Assembly (NCBI GenBank): GCA_035715525.1
Contig: DASTLA010000135.1
Coordinates: 1 to 17,281, forward strand
Length of the DNA stretch: 17,281 nt
Source: JAHBWI01 sp035715525
Lineage (GTDB): Bacteria; Nitrospirota; Nitrospiria; Nitrospirales; Nitrospiraceae
Direction of reading: 5' to 3'
Below are positions 15,382 through 17,281 of the stretch, piece by piece. A program made the position numbers and the translations under genes. The first letter of the stretch is position 1. Each line of letters begins with the position of its first letter. The notes under the pieces are model-generated. The model did not search any database. It was not told the DNA's origin and saw only the letters and a list, made by a program, of their open reading frames with translations.

Positions 15382-16388
15382 AGGTACTCCACCGGTTCTT
15401 CTCTCCGGCTGGCGTCGGCTCGCCGCGCGGCATCGCACAATGCCAACGCCCGGACCCCTTCCAATCCCGTCGCCAATCGGTCGTCATCCGACCCGCCGGA
15501 GACCGCTTCGATGAACGCATCGGCCTGGGCAGCGAACATCGCCTCGCGGGACTGGGGCTCCGTGCAATCCTCCGCCGACCCATCCGCACGCTGCAGGGTC
15601 ACCGTGTTCCTCAACGCATCCCACTCCAGAACTCCTCCGGCCCCGCAGGCCGTCATGCGTCGCCGGCTCGGTTTGGTCACATAATCCAATCGCATGGAGA
15701 CGGCCGCCCCCGTCGACGTACGCCACAGCAAGTCCGCAGCCTCCTCGACGTCGATTCCGAGTCTCCCCGAATGATCCAACCTCGCGTGCAACTGTGCCGG
15801 CCATCCGAACAGCCATCCGGCATAGTCGATTTCATGGATCAAATCCCGCAGGACGCCTCCTTCCGCCGGTCGGGCCGAGTACGAATCCCGATAAGGCCGG
15901 TTCGGGCGCCAGTCCGGCAAATAGGATTGACATTCGATGCGAACGCTGGCGACCTCCCCGATCTTAGGAAGCCACGAACGAAAGGCTTGAAGCGATTGGG
16001 AGAATCGCATGACGCAGGCGACCCGCAGGCCGACCCCATCTCGTTGAGCCTGCAGCCAAAGCTGTCGCCCTCCGGCCGCATCCACCGAGAGCGGCTTCTC
16101 CACTAATGTCGGCAGCCCCGATGCAAGAGCGGCAAGCCCGTCATAAACATGGCGGGAGGTATCCGACGCGACGATACAGTGGGAGACGTTCAAATCCTTG
16201 ATGGCCTCGGCGAGAGTGGCCGCGGTCGCATAGCCCATGGCCTTGAGCTCGGCCCGGCGCTCACGGCGCCTCGGAACGGCAACCGGGAGGACACCGGGAA
16301 GCATCTGTAATGCCGCCAGATGCCGAAGCCCGGCGCTTCCGGTGCCAAGGACGGCCACGACCCGGCTGCTGTGTCGGATGCCCTGCAT
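15378..16388 (-). CDS. Gfo/Idh/MocA family oxidoreductase (possibly PtmF-like)
   Basis: A 336-residue NAD(P)-dependent sugar oxidoreductase. VVAVLGTGSAGLRHL (10-24) is the Rossmann start, VEKPL (96-100) the conserved EKP motif, and GGVLRDLIHEIDY (177-189) carries the active-site His185 and Asp188 pattern. The C-terminal half is the beta-sheet substrate domain. A Gfo/Idh/MocA protein accompanies the CMP-synthetase and SDR genes in Campylobacter-type legionaminic loci (I believe under the name PtmF), but I am not sure of its reaction and therefore leave the symbol empty. The ATG at 16388 follows an in-frame TAA by three bases; that TAA ends a 25-codon frame which has a better ribosome binding site. 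The end overlaps legF as ATGA. Confidence 0.88.
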   Translation of the reverse strand: MQGIRHSSRVVAVLGTGSAGLRHLAALQMLPGVLPVAVPRRRERRAELKAMGYATAATLAEAIKDLNVSHCIVASDTSRHVYDGLAALASGLPTLVEKPLSVDAAGGRQLWLQAQRDGVGLRVACVMRFSQSLQAFRSWLPKIGEVASVRIECQSYLPDWRPNRPYRDSYSARPAEGGVLRDLIHEIDYAGWLFGWPAQLHARLDHSGRLGIDVEEAADLLWRTSTGAAVSMRLDYVTKPSRRRMTACGAGGVLEWDALRNTVTLQRADGSAEDCTEPQSREAMFAAQADAFIEAVSGGSDDDRLATGLEGVRALALCDAARRADASRREEPVEYL

Positions 16389-16391
16389 GCC

Positions 16392-16469
16392 TTACTGAGG
16401 CCAACGTCCGAGGATAAACGGGCGGTCGTCCGATGGAGCTACACCCAGGCCCCTGGGCATCATACTCAT
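16392..16469 (-). CDS. Possible 25-codon leader cistron before the oxidoreductase
   Basis: The gap between the Wzy-like gene and the oxidoreductase holds a frame of 25 codons starting MSMMPRGLGV and ending in RWPQ, closed by TAA only three bases before, and in frame with, the oxidoreductase ATG. A GGAGG (16473-16477) lies three bases before the first ATG and nine before the second (16463), whereas the oxidoreductase start has only AAGG right next to it. The frame could be a translated leader that hands ribosomes on, or a chance frame, or an N-terminal extension broken by a stop. The peptide matches nothing I know. Confidence 0.35.
   Translation of the reverse strand: MSMMPRGLGVAPSDDRPFILGRWPQ
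16444..16457. repeat. Short perfect dyad CCCAGG-CC-CCTGGG
   Basis: Six-base arms with a two-base centre lie inside the 25-codon frame, just downstream of its start. As RNA it could form only a small GC hairpin; as DNA it could be a binding site. There is no T-run after it, so it is not a terminator. It may be chance in GC-rich sequence. Confidence 0.3.
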
Positions 16470-16509
16470 TTTCCTCCGAGAGGGCAAACCGAGCGGGGCG
16501 CCATACGTG

Positions 16510-17281
16510 CTAAGAAGCCCCGATCCGCGTGGGAAGGCGAGACATCGTAAGGGCGAAGCCGTATGCCACTAGAATCCAAAATAGGTAGGACAAGCTTCCC
16601 GCGAACATGTAATCGAAGGTGTTGCGCACCGCAAATCCCAGCACCGCCATGCCGAGTCCCACGAGAAGAATTCTTTCATCCCGGCCGATGCCTGCCGCAG
16701 GGACATGCAGCAGATGTATCAGGATGGCTGAAAACAGCCAGACGAAGAGAGCCAAAGCGGGAATCCCGCTGCCCAAGGCGACCATGATGAACGTGCTGTG
16801 CATCGCCGGCAGAACGCGCTCTCGTTCGTTTCTTTGCATCTGCACTCGTGGATCATATTCGGGGTATCGTTTCAGAAAAGTATTGTTTCCGTAGCCGATT
16901 CCCACTAGCGGGTGGGCTGAAAGCTCCTCCAGGCCCAATTTCCAGACGGCCATCCGCGATTCGAAGGTCCACGGATCCATCGTGGGTGAGCGCTCGGCCG
17001 TTCGGAACACCATCGTCACCGCCCCACCCGTCACGAGCGCGAAGGCGAGCAGGGCCGCAACCACGCGGCGGCGCCCGCAGAGCATGACCGCCGCGACCGC
17101 CTGGAGAACATGTGCGAGCCATCCCGCCCTGGTCAAGGAGGTCAACTGCGCCAAGGCAGCCAGCCCCATCGAAAGGGACAGGAGCAGCCGTTCGCGCGAT
17201 TCCCGGAATACCCACCAGCCGGCCACGAGCACCGGCAGGCTGAGAACGACATAGGTGCTGAGCCAGTTATAGTCCGAGGAA
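16510..17281 (-). CDS. O-antigen polymerase/ligase (Wzy/WaaL type) membrane protein, 5' end beyond window
   Basis: The last 257 or so residues of a polytopic membrane protein; the frame is open through the window edge, so the start lies outside and the GTG at 17232 is internal. Several hydrophobic helices flank a periplasmic loop with HPLVGIGYGNNTFLKRYPEY, followed by MHSTFIMVALGSGIPALALF, the arrangement seen in the Wzy_C/WaaL family, including the His of the HSTF block. These proteins join lipid-linked repeat units or transfer a finished chain to its acceptor on the periplasmic side. Polymerase and ligase cannot be told apart from this fragment. It lies first among the genes here, 121 bases before the oxidoreductase, and may or may not share their transcript. 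The stop is TAG at 16510-16512. Confidence 0.85.
   Translation of the reverse strand, partial: SSDYNWLSTYVVLSLPVLVAGWWVFRESRERLLLSLSMGLAALAQLTSLTRAGWLAHVLQAVAAVMLCGRRRVVAALLAFALVTGGAVTMVFRTAERSPTMDPWTFESRMAVWKLGLEELSAHPLVGIGYGNNTFLKRYPEYDPRVQMQRNERERVLPAMHSTFIMVALGSGIPALALFVWLFSAILIHLLHVPAAGIGRDERILLVGLGMAVLGFAVRNTFDYMFAGSLSYLFWILVAYGFALTMSRLPTRIGAS

Noticed and set aside
1..17281. Insertion sequences, CRISPR arrays, tRNA genes or attachment repeats
   Set aside because: No direct-repeat arrays, transposase-like proteins, terminal inverted repeats or tRNA-like cloverleafs were noticed; genes are packed almost without spacing.

Overview
The window is one unbroken stretch of a surface-polysaccharide locus. 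Every convincing gene lies on the minus strand, so it is read here from high to low coordinates. The sequence is GC-rich throughout and has no rRNA, tRNA, IS element or CRISPR array. Wzx/Wzy-type genes, a nonulosonic-acid pathway and a DegT aminotransferase point to a Gram-negative bacterium. A Nitrospirota-like host would fit the base composition and gene style, but nothing in the window proves the lineage.

Layout in order of transcription: the C-terminal part of a Wzy/WaaL-type membrane protein (17281-16510, cut by the window end); a Gfo/Idh/MocA oxidoreductase; CMP-nonulosonate synthetase (LegF-like); an SDR (PtmA-like); nonulosonate synthase (LegI/NeuB-like); hydrolysing 2-epimerase (LegG/NeuC-like); a hexapeptide N-acetyltransferase (LegH/NeuD-like); HisF-like, HisH-like and PP-loop N-acetyl-sugar amidotransferase genes; a CBS-domain sugar-1-phosphate nucleotidyltransferase (PtmE-like); a 4,6-dehydratase (LegB-like); and a PLP aminotransferase (LegC-like). 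A 107-base gap follows, then a sulfotransferase, two orphan proteins built of related duplicated domains, a Wzx flippase, and the N-terminal part of a 'surface carbohydrate biosynthesis' protein cut by the window start.

Together the genes describe the GDP-linked legionaminic acid route known from Campylobacter: PtmE, LegB, LegC, LegH, LegG, LegI, LegF. A HisH/HisF/amidotransferase module would turn an N-acetyl group into an acetamidino group. The predicted product is an acetamidino derivative of CMP-legionaminic acid, polymerised or transferred and exported by the Wzx/Wzy-type proteins, and possibly sulfated. Most neighbouring genes overlap by ATGA, GTGA or TTGA or by a few bases, which implies tight translational coupling.

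The least explained parts are the two repeat-domain orphans beside the sulfotransferase, the HisF paralogue with an altered catalytic aspartate, and two mini-ORFs that fill the only gaps longer than 100 bases. No intergenic stretch exceeds 300 bases.
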